DNA of 64,000 nucleotides from Rickettsiales bacterium (GTDB lineage: Bacteria; Pseudomonadota; Alphaproteobacteria; Rickettsiales; SXRF01), in the NCBI GenBank assembly GCA_025464625.1, contig JAOAUZ010000001.1, forward strand, positions 774,848-838,847, in the 5' to 3' direction. This document shows, piece by piece, positions 40,575 through 48,668 of this stretch (the first letter of the stretch is position 1; each line of letters starts with the position of its first letter). The notes under the pieces are model-generated. The model worked only from the letters and a program-made list of their open reading frames with translations, was not told where the DNA came from and searched no databases. A program made the position numbers and the translations under genes.

Positions 40575-41150
40575 GTGGCTGTGCGACTATTAAAGAAACA
40601 AAATAATAAGTGTTGTTTAGCTCGTGATTCCGAAGGCGTTACGGCCGTAGAATTTGCTATGATTGCCCCAGTGTTCATATTGGTACTTATGGGCATAGTA
40701 GAATTTTCACTAGTTATGTTTGTAACTAGCGTAATGGAAGGCGCAACATCTGCCAGCGGTCGTTATGGAAAAACTGGATACACAGCTGCTGGAAGTACAA
40801 GGCAACAACAAATCATAGATACTGTATCTAAACGCACGGCTGGTCTGTTGGATCCAGCTCAAATTACAGTTACCACTAAAGTATACCCGTCTTTTGATTC
40901 TATTAATCAGGAAGAGCCGTATATAGATACCAACCGCAACGGCAATCATGACACTGATGAATTATATACCGATGTCAACGGAAATGGTCAGTGGGACAGT
41001 TCTGGAGTTGCTGGTCTAGGAAATGCAAATGACGTTGTCGTGTATACGGTAAGTTACCCTTGGGTAATTAATACACCAATTATAGCAAAATTTCTTGGTA
41101 GCCCTATAATTGTTTCTAGCCGAACTGTTGTTAAAAACGAGCCATATTAA
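40575..41150 (+). CDS. TadE-like pilus assembly protein (first copy)
   Basis: TadE-family proteins are membrane pseudopilins of the Tad (Flp) pilus system. The 191 residues carry the family signature DSEGVTAVEFAMIAPVFILVLMGIVEFSLVMF (about residues 17-48), with the Glu of VEFA, then a domain with Asn/Asp-rich stretches outside the membrane (DTNRNGNHDTDELYTDVNGNGQWD), which might bind calcium. The start is GTG 40575, with AGGTGAG just upstream. It heads a run of tadE-tadE-tadG-tadD-like genes. No tadA, tadB or flp is in view. Confidence 0.9.
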   Translation: MAVRLLKKQNNKCCLARDSEGVTAVEFAMIAPVFILVLMGIVEFSLVMFVTSVMEGATSASGRYGKTGYTAAGSTRQQQIIDTVSKRTAGLLDPAQITVTTKVYPSFDSINQEEPYIDTNRNGNHDTDELYTDVNGNGQWDSSGVAGLGNANDVVVYTVSYPWVINTPIIAKFLGSPIIVSSRTVVKNEPY

Positions 41151-41151
41151 T

Positions 41152-41766
41152 ATGAATATTGGAAACAATATACTTTATAGATTACTAAAAAAACTGCTTA
41201 GAACCGAACTGGGGCTAGCAGCTGTAGAATTCGCACTAGCTTTGCCGTTACTTATAGCACTTACAATCGGCTCAATCGAAGTAACAGTTTACATATTAAA
41301 AACGCAGAAGCTGGAAAGAGTATCACTCACTTTATCAGATTTGGTGGCACAGCTAACAACAGTAAGCAGCGCACAGCTCAATCAAATAGTTCCTTCGGCT
41401 GGACAAGTAATGTTACCGTATAGTTTTAGCGCTGATGGTTATGCTATCATATCATCAGTTACCAAGACCGGAAACAATTCACCAGTTATCAATTGGCAAT
41501 ATAGTAGTGGCGGAACACCACAAACAAGCAAGATTGGTGTCAGCGGTGGAACGGCCACCTTGCCAACAGGATTTGCGCTGGTGGATAAAGACACGGTTAT
41601 TATTACCGAAGTATTCTATAATTATAAGCCTATATTTTCTGGGATTATTTATAGTAACAGCCAGATGTATAGATACAGTATTTACAAACCAAGACTGGGT
41701 AATCTAACAGTTCTTGGGTCTATCTCTCCAAGCATAAAAGCAGTGAGGTCTATATGTCTCAGCTAA
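41152..41766 (+). CDS. TadE-like pilus assembly protein (second copy)
   Basis: A second TadE-type pseudopilin. The signature is LGLAAVEFALALPLLIALTIGSIEVTVYIL (about residues 20-50). ATG 41152 follows the previous stop by one base and is preferred over the upstream TTG in the open frame, giving 204 residues. The rest is a periplasmic domain with Ser/Thr/Gly-rich parts. Its end overlaps the next gene by 13 nt, so the three proteins are probably made together. Confidence 0.88.
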   Translation: MNIGNNILYRLLKKLLRTELGLAAVEFALALPLLIALTIGSIEVTVYILKTQKLERVSLTLSDLVAQLTTVSSAQLNQIVPSAGQVMLPYSFSADGYAIISSVTKTGNNSPVINWQYSSGGTPQTSKIGVSGGTATLPTGFALVDKDTVIITEVFYNYKPIFSGIIYSNSQMYRYSIYKPRLGNLTVLGSISPSIKAVRSICLS

Positions 41767-43169
41767 AAATTTGGTCACGCAATGTGCGTGTTTTTATTGA
41801 TGAACAGCGCGGTTCAGCCATCCCCATTATTGGTCTTGGTATATTTGCAATAATGTCTGCTCTGGGTGCTTCGATTGATATGTCGCGGGCGCAACTGGTA
41901 CAATCACGCATGAGCAGCGCGCTTGATAATGCTGGTCTTGCCGCAGCATCCACAGCAAGCACCACTGATATTAATTCAGAGGCATTAAAATATTTCAATG
42001 CCAACTTCCCTCCTGGATATATGGGAACAACCACAGGCACTCTAGTTGTAACACCAAATTCTGATAGTACTGTTTTGAACCTTTCTATAACAGGCTCGGT
42101 TCCAACCACTTTTATGAAAGTAGTTGGTATAAACTCTATATCTATTGCGGCCTCGGCAGAGGTAACTCGTGCCAGCAAAGGGCTTGAGGTAATTCTTGTG
42201 ATGGACAATACTGGCTCAATGACCAGCTCCGCTGGTGGCAGCGTAAGTAAAATTACCGCTGCTAAAACTGCTGGTATTTCACTAGTTAATATTATTTTTG
42301 GTAACAGCGAAGAGATCCCAAATTTATGGATTGGCTTGGTGCCTTTTTCACAGACAGTAAATATAGGAACTGGGCGTTCTGGGTGGACATCTCCCAACGC
42401 TTATAACTGGGGACCAACAAGTTGGGGTGGCTGTATAGAATCACGCAGTAATGGAACCTTGACACCACAATATGATATTACTGATGATACACCAACTACA
42501 CGTCTATTTGCTCAATATTACGCACCAGATGACGGCAATAATAATTGGATAAGCAGCACTGGCAGTTATACTATCAATAGTTCAAAAGGACCCAATCTTT
42601 ATTGCCCAAAAGCTGTAACTCCCATGACAGCAAGTAAAACTACCATATCTAACGCAATCAACGCCATGACTACTGGCGGTCTTACACATATCGACCTCGG
42701 TTTGGCATGGGGGTGGCGTATGATTTCACCAAAATGGCGCGGTCTGTGGGGTGGAGAAATGAACACAAATAATTTGCCACTTAATTATAATTCGCCACTA
42801 ATGAACAAAGCTATAATTCTGATGACCGATGGTGATAACACTCTCACTTCAGGAAAATATACAGCTTATGGCTATCCTAGTGCAGGACAACTTGGACCAA
42901 ATCCATGCCCTACATCTTCTTGCAGCACTGGTGAAACAGAACTTAACACCCGTACCACTGCGGTTTGTAACAATATTAAAGCTAACAACAGCAATGTAAT
43001 AATATATACGGTGGCATTAGGTGATAGCATCGGCACAACAGCAAAAAATATGCTGCAAGCCTGTGCCAGCAAACCAGAATATTATTTTGATAGCCCAACC
43101 ACCGATGATTTATCAGCGGCGTTTAAGAAAATTGGAGACTCTCTTGCAAATTTACGCATAAGCAAGTAA
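41754..43169 (+). CDS. TadG-like protein with VWA domain
   Basis: This 471-residue membrane-anchored protein has an N-terminal TadG-type anchor (IDEQRGSAIPIIGLGIFAIMSALGASIDMSRA, residues 15-46) and a von Willebrand A domain with the metal site D151-x-T-x-S in MDNTGSM, followed by ILMTDGDNT as the later MIDAS strand. The domain is interrupted by a long Trp/Asn/Ser-rich insertion (about residues 205-320). TadG proteins act in Tad pilus biogenesis or as cell-surface adhesion factors. It overlaps the second tadE and is followed by a lipoprotein gene. Confidence 0.9.
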   Translation: MSQLKIWSRNVRVFIDEQRGSAIPIIGLGIFAIMSALGASIDMSRAQLVQSRMSSALDNAGLAAASTASTTDINSEALKYFNANFPPGYMGTTTGTLVVTPNSDSTVLNLSITGSVPTTFMKVVGINSISIAASAEVTRASKGLEVILVMDNTGSMTSSAGGSVSKITAAKTAGISLVNIIFGNSEEIPNLWIGLVPFSQTVNIGTGRSGWTSPNAYNWGPTSWGGCIESRSNGTLTPQYDITDDTPTTRLFAQYYAPDDGNNNWISSTGSYTINSSKGPNLYCPKAVTPMTASKTTISNAINAMTTGGLTHIDLGLAWGWRMISPKWRGLWGGEMNTNNLPLNYNSPLMNKAIILMTDGDNTLTSGKYTAYGYPSAGQLGPNPCPTSSCSTGETELNTRTTAVCNNIKANNSNVIIYTVALGDSIGTTAKNMLQACASKPEYYFDSPTTDDLSAAFKKIGDSLANLRISK

Positions 43170-43179
43170 ACAATTATGC

Positions 43180-43968
43180 ATGGGAAAATTTGCAGCATAT
43201 AAATTATATATAATAATGGCTCTGGGTGCCGTGTTGCTGGCTGGTTGCGAGCAACTAGCACCAGATGTAAAATCTCCACAATCGTTTAGTGAATCCGAGT
43301 TGTTACGAAAAAATGGCAACCAGCTTATCGAAAGCGGAAACCCAAAGGAAGCTATAGTAATTTTTGACAAGCTCATCGCACTAGATCCACAAAACGCTTT
43401 AGCTTATAATGGGAAAGCCGTTGCCTTCGATCACAGCGGCAACCATTTAGCGGCACAGGATATTTATAAAACAGCCCTTTCCTTATCTCCAGATTCCGTT
43501 CCGATTAAAAACAATCTTGCGATGTCGTTTATATTGAACAATCAAATAAATCAGGCAATAAAATTACTTGAGCCTTTGGTAAAAAAAGGAGCTTCGACAG
43601 GCAAATCAATAAGTATTGTTCGTCACAATTTAGCTTTGGCATATGGAATTTCAGGACAACATGAAAAAGCCACAAAACTAAACCTGCGTGACATGACTAA
43701 AGAGCAGGCACAGGAGAATATCGATTTTTATAAAAGCTATGCTGCGCGTAATATAAAGAAATCCAAAGATGGAATTCCATTAAAAGACATAAAACAAAAT
43801 AAGAAAAATACCCCGCAAGAGGAGCAAAATATTGGTTTTATTACACCTCCTGTCCTGTCGCCCACAGTTTCTGGCAAAACTTTACCTCCAAAAACAACAA
43901 ATCCTAATAAATCAGATGTTTCTTCGAGTATAATGGGTACACCAGTGGTTTATGATTACCCTAAATAG
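43180..43968 (+). CDS. TPR lipoprotein, TadD-like
   Basis: This 262-residue lipoprotein has a signal peptide with lipobox LAGC, so acylation is expected at C23. About three tetratricopeptide repeats follow (NGNQLIESGNPKEAIVIFDKLIALDPQ, AYNGKAVAFDHSGNHLAAQDIYKTALSLSPD, and a third near 110-165). The C-terminal tail is Pro/Lys/Thr-rich and disordered. TadD is the TPR lipoprotein that supports the Tad secretin. It lies 10 nt after tadG. Confidence 0.85.
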   Translation: MGKFAAYKLYIIMALGAVLLAGCEQLAPDVKSPQSFSESELLRKNGNQLIESGNPKEAIVIFDKLIALDPQNALAYNGKAVAFDHSGNHLAAQDIYKTALSLSPDSVPIKNNLAMSFILNNQINQAIKLLEPLVKKGASTGKSISIVRHNLALAYGISGQHEKATKLNLRDMTKEQAQENIDFYKSYAARNIKKSKDGIPLKDIKQNKKNTPQEEQNIGFITPPVLSPTVSGKTLPPKTTNPNKSDVSSSIMGTPVVYDYPK

Positions 43969-44095
43969 TGTCTAATAACGCTGGATTTGTTGATATTCCT
44001 TGCCTTTTTGAGGTTTTTACAATAGCCTCCATTAACCGTGCGTTAATATCTACCAGTGTAAAGTCGTGGCATAATTTTTGGATACAATAATACAT

Positions 44096-45202
44096 ATGGT
44101 TATACCTAAACATAATTTGTTGGGATGTTTTGTTCTAGCGTTGCTGGTTTTTATCCAGCACGCGCCAGCGCAGGCGCAACTTGACCCACTTATTGAGGGG
44201 GCAAAGCTGTGTACACGCCATCTGCAACATTATGAAACCCAATATGGTATCCCGTCCCATTTACTGTCTGCTATAGCCTCCACTGAATCTGGTCGTTTCC
44301 ATGACGGTCTTAAAATAAAGCTGCCATGGCCATGGACTATCAATGCAGAAGGCAAAGGTTATTTCTTTGACACCAAAGAAGAGGCTATAATGGCAGCGCG
44401 TAAACTTCAGGCGCGTGGCGTGGAAAGCATGGATGTTGGCTGTATGCAGGTAAATATTTATCATCATCCCAATGCTTTTGCTTCGCTTGCCATTGCCTTT
44501 GAACCAGAAAATAATGTTGCTTATGCCGCTAGTTTTCTCCGTAATCTTTATCAAGAAGGAGGCTCATGGAAACAAGCTGCAAGTAATTACCATTCTAAGA
44601 CTCCAAGTCTTGGCAATAAATATATAGGTCTTGTATATGATAGTTGGATAAAGATAGTGGATAAATTACGCAATGCCCGTATAAATATAGCGAAAAGCGC
44701 GGTAAGCGGATTGCAGGAAATGAAACAAGCTGATGCTTCTCCTTCTACGGTTACCACGGCAGCTCCAAAACACATCAATGTGTCGAACTTGGAAGAGCAA
44801 AGAATTTCCAACTACAAATCACCACACATGAAAACTATCAAAGTTACATCGCAAGGCGTAACAAACCAAAGCAGCGATGCTAGAAAACGAGAAAGCGGTA
44901 TAATTGTCGTGCATCCTGAAATCACCGTAGCAAATAGCGGTACGTTGCCTATAGCCAATAAAAATAATTCGCCAGAACCTATGGTAGTGGCAGATGCTAC
45001 TCCAATTGGCATAAAACAAAGTTTGTTGGATTCACCACCTAGTGCTGGTAATAATACTATAGCATCTGCTGCTCAATCACCAGCCCCAGCCGATATAGAG
45101 GCAAAAATTATCCGCCTTGATAATAAATTGGTTACTAGCAAGCGACCAATAAATAATGTAGCAATACAAAAGGCTGGTCCTAATTTTATTTTTAATGACT
45201 AA
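44096..45202 (+). CDS. Lytic transglycosylase (SLT domain)
   Basis: This exported enzyme should cleave the glycan strands of peptidoglycan. The 368 residues start at ATG 44096 with a signal peptide ending AQAQ (residues 1-27; a TTG at 44078 is less likely). The SLT-type domain shows YGIPSHLLSAIASTESGR (catalytic Glu in TESG), DVGCMQVNIYHHP, and AASNYHSKTP (about 35-190). A low-complexity Ser/Thr/Ala/Asn tail (about 200-368) follows. The position after tad-like genes suggests it opens the wall for the pilus or secretion apparatus. Confidence 0.88.
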   Translation: MVIPKHNLLGCFVLALLVFIQHAPAQAQLDPLIEGAKLCTRHLQHYETQYGIPSHLLSAIASTESGRFHDGLKIKLPWPWTINAEGKGYFFDTKEEAIMAARKLQARGVESMDVGCMQVNIYHHPNAFASLAIAFEPENNVAYAASFLRNLYQEGGSWKQAASNYHSKTPSLGNKYIGLVYDSWIKIVDKLRNARINIAKSAVSGLQEMKQADASPSTVTTAAPKHINVSNLEEQRISNYKSPHMKTIKVTSQGVTNQSSDARKRESGIIVVHPEITVANSGTLPIANKNNSPEPMVVADATPIGIKQSLLDSPPSAGNNTIASAAQSPAPADIEAKIIRLDNKLVTSKRPINNVAIQKAGPNFIFND

Positions 45203-45216
45203 GAGACAATGAAAAT

Positions 45217-45405
45217 ATGAAAAATCGTTTTGAAGAGATAAATGTATCTTCTGCAGAAGTTAGTTGTGATGGCGGAAGTGGTGCGCTTGGACACCCTAAG
45301 GTGTATCTAAAGATTGAGCCAGAAAAGGGACATATAGCATGCCCATATTGTAGCCGTGATTATGTTCTAAAAGCAGAAAATGATAACAGAAAATCTGGTC
45401 ATTAA
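45217..45405 (+). CDS. zf-CHCC zinc-finger protein (NDUFS6-like)
   Basis: This 62-residue protein has the CHCC zinc-binding pattern: Cys in VSCDGG, His in LGHPKVYL, and CPYC in HIACPYCSRDYVL. This matches the bacterial homologue of mitochondrial complex I subunit NDUFS6, a small protein conserved in Alphaproteobacteria. It follows the lytic transglycosylase by 14 nt and is convergent with the AsmA-like gene. Confidence 0.92.
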   Translation: MKNRFEEINVSSAEVSCDGGSGALGHPKVYLKIEPEKGHIACPYCSRDYVLKAENDNRKSGH

Positions 45406-45417
45406 GGAATTAGCCGT

Positions 45418-48400
45418 TTATCGCTTTGAATCTTTGCCTTTTGCTGGCTTGTCATCAAATATATCAAATAATCCACGCAAGAAACCAGGTGTAAGAATGG
45501 ATAACGGATTAACGCTGACATCAGCTTTACTTTCTGGTCCTTTGATGCTGTAACGCGCGGCAAATACGCCCTGCCCCTCACCTCCAGTCAGCATCTCACC
45601 AAGCAGCGGCACTTTACCAAAGACATTATTAAGTGTGTATGATGGCACAACTGTTCCCTGCAAATCCAAAATTTTCTTAGGGAAAGTTATTGTGCCATCA
45701 ACAGTTATGCCAATGGCTGCGCCATAAGTTTTTCCCTTTTCTAAGGTTATGACATCATCATGCAAAGTGAACGGCATTGTCAGCTCTTTAAAACGTATTC
45801 CATTGCCTTGCAGGGCATCTATAAAACCTGTCAGGGAAGCAAGTGATAACACCTTACCCAACAAAGGAGCATCTTTTATAGTATGTTCGGTAATATACAT
45901 TTTGCCAGTCAAGGTGCTTCCGTCTTTACTTTCTTTATAATTGCCATTCAATGTTAGCTTTCCGCCATTCATTCCGTCAATTACGCCGATTGTGTGTAAA
46001 AATGCCCCCGCATCATCAGCGGTAACAGAGAGCTGCCTCTGATTTTTTGTATCTTTTGCTATTTTTACCGAAAATGGTTTTTCCGCACCTGTTTTTCCAT
46101 TTAACTTCACATTATTACAGATGTCCTTGTCGCACAATATTTCACCCTTGAATCCTGAAAGGACGCGACCTTTACCAAAAACCAGCTTTCCGATATTGGC
46201 ATTTAATTTCATGGCAGGAAAATTGGCAAAAGAAAAGCCATCACTATTACTTTCCAGATTGCTGGTTAAATCTACACTATCGCCCTCTATATCAACCTGT
46301 ATTCCGTCTTCATTTTTTTTGTAGTTAAGGTTTGAAATATTGCTGTCACCAACGATAAACTGGTCGAGATGCATAGTGGATATTTCAGAAAAATTATCCG
46401 ATAAGGTCGCAACTCCCTTAGCTGATGTTTTCTTTCCAGTAAGAGTGAAAGAACTGATTTTAAGCACAGCATCTTTTTTGTCGGTAACAAGTTCAAGATT
46501 GGCGGCTTCTTTGGCTGCTTTTTTCCAACCTATCGTACTAAAATTAACCTCAGTATCAGATAAATCGAGAGCCGCCTCCGTATGTTCAATTTTATCACCA
46601 AGTTTTACTTTGGCACTCACCCCGATATTGCCTTTTATAAAGGGAAATTCTGGATAACCAAAACGTTTTAGATATTCCGTGGCTACGCTTGCCTTGGTTT
46701 CTATAAAAGTGTCAAAATTATTTTCTGGTTTGAATAAATATTTAACATTGCCACTACCAATGACTGCACCGTTCACCTCACCTGTTCCTGTAAACTCAAC
46801 ACCGTTATTATTAACGCGAATATTGCCGTTTGCTCCTACTATATCAAATTTTTGGAGAAAATCTTTTTGCGAAACTCCTGATATTTCAGCTTTTACATCG
46901 TAAACAATTGCATCCTCCGCGCTCTGACCTTTTGGCGCGAAGAAATTAAAGCCAACGGCAGCGTTTCCTTTGACATTTCCCGTCACTGTATCTTCCTTGA
47001 GTCCAAGATGTCCTGCATGTTTTAGACGTGGCAGACCTAGAAAATGCACTATGTCTTTTGCTGGGGCATCCGCATGCAAATCAACCCTTATATACGGATT
47101 ATCAACGTTTAGATCCTCAATCAGAACTTGACCTTGGCTAAGTTTGGTTTTTTCCAGATAATCAGCCGATTCAATTTCAGCAACAAGACCCAACCCATCA
47201 ATATGAATTTTGCCTTTAACATGTTTGGCTGGCGGATGTTCTGGCAGATAGCGTATATTTATACCCTCTATCGTGATATTGGCATCAATTGCCTCTTTAG
47301 GTAATATAGGCTTCTTTAAATCGCCCTTTTTTATATCCAGAATCAACCTGTCTTCCAATATTTTCCCACCACTGATATTGCCTGTTACCCATTCCCGCGT
47401 CATCGGTGAAAGTGCTGGCGGCCAAAGATTGGCTACCTTCTCGCTAGGAACATCTTTCAATGAAATTTCTGCGCTTATTTCAGGGCTTGCGTCTGGCTCT
47501 GCTTTGGTATCAAAAAATTTTGTTTTTCCTTTTGCTGATAATTGTATTCCGTCAATATCAGCCACTAACGAGTCAATATCCAATTCATTGAAATTTTTAC
47601 TGAACATCCCGTGCAGATGTAACGAGTTTACAGGCAGTTTGGCGATCAACCTGTCAGAAACAATATTTCCTTTTCTGCCGTTAATCTCAAAACCAGCATA
47701 TTCAACACCTCCGCCAACTTCTAATGAGATATTGACTTTACCACTGATGGGAACGGCAAAAGATTTTACATCTGGAATATCGGTGAACATCCCCGCAAGA
47801 ACATCGGGCATAAGTTCAGAAAATTCTAGCTTGCCTTCAATATTGGTTTGACTGGGATTGAATAAAAATTCGGTGCGGATGCTGGAGTTGTAATCTATAG
47901 AATCCTTACTTGCCTTATAATGGATATTGGCACTGCTACTCACCTTGATTTTTCCATAGCGATCGCGATTAAGTACAATATTCAAGTCATTAGCATCAAA
48001 GAATACCGCCTGCTTGCTGTTGCGAACGCGTAGCCTCGCGTCATGAATAATGATACTGCGCAAGCGGCGAAAATTATTTTCATCTCCTTGCGATAGAAAT
48101 GATGCCAATAGCACAGAAAACGGCACGGTTGGTTCAGCTTCTGATAAAAACTCATCATTCTGTTTATCGCCCGCCTGATGAAAGCCGAACCCAAAAGTAC
48201 GGTCATCATTCTGAACAAGACTCATAAGGGGCGCATTGATGGTAAGCGAAGTAAGCATAATCCGCCCCAACGGCAAATATAACACATCAACACCCATCGC
48301 AATTTCTGGAAAAACGGTAAATACCTTTCCTTCACGGGTTAAGACTTTAACATTATTAAGGCGAATATCCACAGGATGCCGCCACCCATCCCAAATAAGG

Positions 48401-48591
48401 CGGGTTTCGCCGATTTTAACGCTATAACTGCCGTCAGAACTAGAGAGCGCGCTCTCAATGTAAGGATTAACCGATGCCAGCGAGCGTGGCCCTGTTGCCA
48501 CCCACAGCAATAGCGTGTTAAATGCCAGCAGTGCAGAAACCACTAGCATTAACATCACGCCCAATAAAAATTTAAATATTTTGCTTCGCAA
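45418..48591 (-). CDS. AsmA-like / YhdP-type DUF3971 protein
   Basis: This 1057-residue protein is anchored by one N-terminal helix (about residues 7-32) and followed by a very long beta-rich periplasmic region. Visible family features are the N-terminal GPRSLASVNPYIESAL and the C-terminal AsmA-like block (LLGKVLSLASLTGFIDALQGNGIRFKELTMPF then LDLQGTVVPSYTLNNVFGKVPLLGEML). Members such as YhdP and TamB form bridges that carry phospholipid between membranes. The length is within the YhdP range. It is divergent from glnE, 77 nt away. Confidence 0.88.
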   Translation of the reverse strand: MRSKIFKFLLGVMLMLVVSALLAFNTLLLWVATGPRSLASVNPYIESALSSSDGSYSVKIGETRLIWDGWRHPVDIRLNNVKVLTREGKVFTVFPEIAMGVDVLYLPLGRIMLTSLTINAPLMSLVQNDDRTFGFGFHQAGDKQNDEFLSEAEPTVPFSVLLASFLSQGDENNFRRLRSIIIHDARLRVRNSKQAVFFDANDLNIVLNRDRYGKIKVSSSANIHYKASKDSIDYNSSIRTEFLFNPSQTNIEGKLEFSELMPDVLAGMFTDIPDVKSFAVPISGKVNISLEVGGGVEYAGFEINGRKGNIVSDRLIAKLPVNSLHLHGMFSKNFNELDIDSLVADIDGIQLSAKGKTKFFDTKAEPDASPEISAEISLKDVPSEKVANLWPPALSPMTREWVTGNISGGKILEDRLILDIKKGDLKKPILPKEAIDANITIEGINIRYLPEHPPAKHVKGKIHIDGLGLVAEIESADYLEKTKLSQGQVLIEDLNVDNPYIRVDLHADAPAKDIVHFLGLPRLKHAGHLGLKEDTVTGNVKGNAAVGFNFFAPKGQSAEDAIVYDVKAEISGVSQKDFLQKFDIVGANGNIRVNNNGVEFTGTGEVNGAVIGSGNVKYLFKPENNFDTFIETKASVATEYLKRFGYPEFPFIKGNIGVSAKVKLGDKIEHTEAALDLSDTEVNFSTIGWKKAAKEAANLELVTDKKDAVLKISSFTLTGKKTSAKGVATLSDNFSEISTMHLDQFIVGDSNISNLNYKKNEDGIQVDIEGDSVDLTSNLESNSDGFSFANFPAMKLNANIGKLVFGKGRVLSGFKGEILCDKDICNNVKLNGKTGAEKPFSVKIAKDTKNQRQLSVTADDAGAFLHTIGVIDGMNGGKLTLNGNYKESKDGSTLTGKMYITEHTIKDAPLLGKVLSLASLTGFIDALQGNGIRFKELTMPFTLHDDVITLEKGKTYGAAIGITVDGTITFPKKILDLQGTVVPSYTLNNVFGKVPLLGEMLTGGEGQGVFAARYSIKGPESKADVSVNPLSILTPGFLRGLFDIFDDKPAKGKDSKR

Positions 48592-48668
48592 TGGCGTTTT
48601 GTCTCTTATGATGTTGGTCTAATATTATGATACTATACTAAAATGCCATATACGCAATTGAACAACAA

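Noticed and set aside
41759-42397. Reverse-strand 212-codon open frame
   Set aside because: It is antisense to tadG, which has a recognisable TadG anchor and VWA motif.
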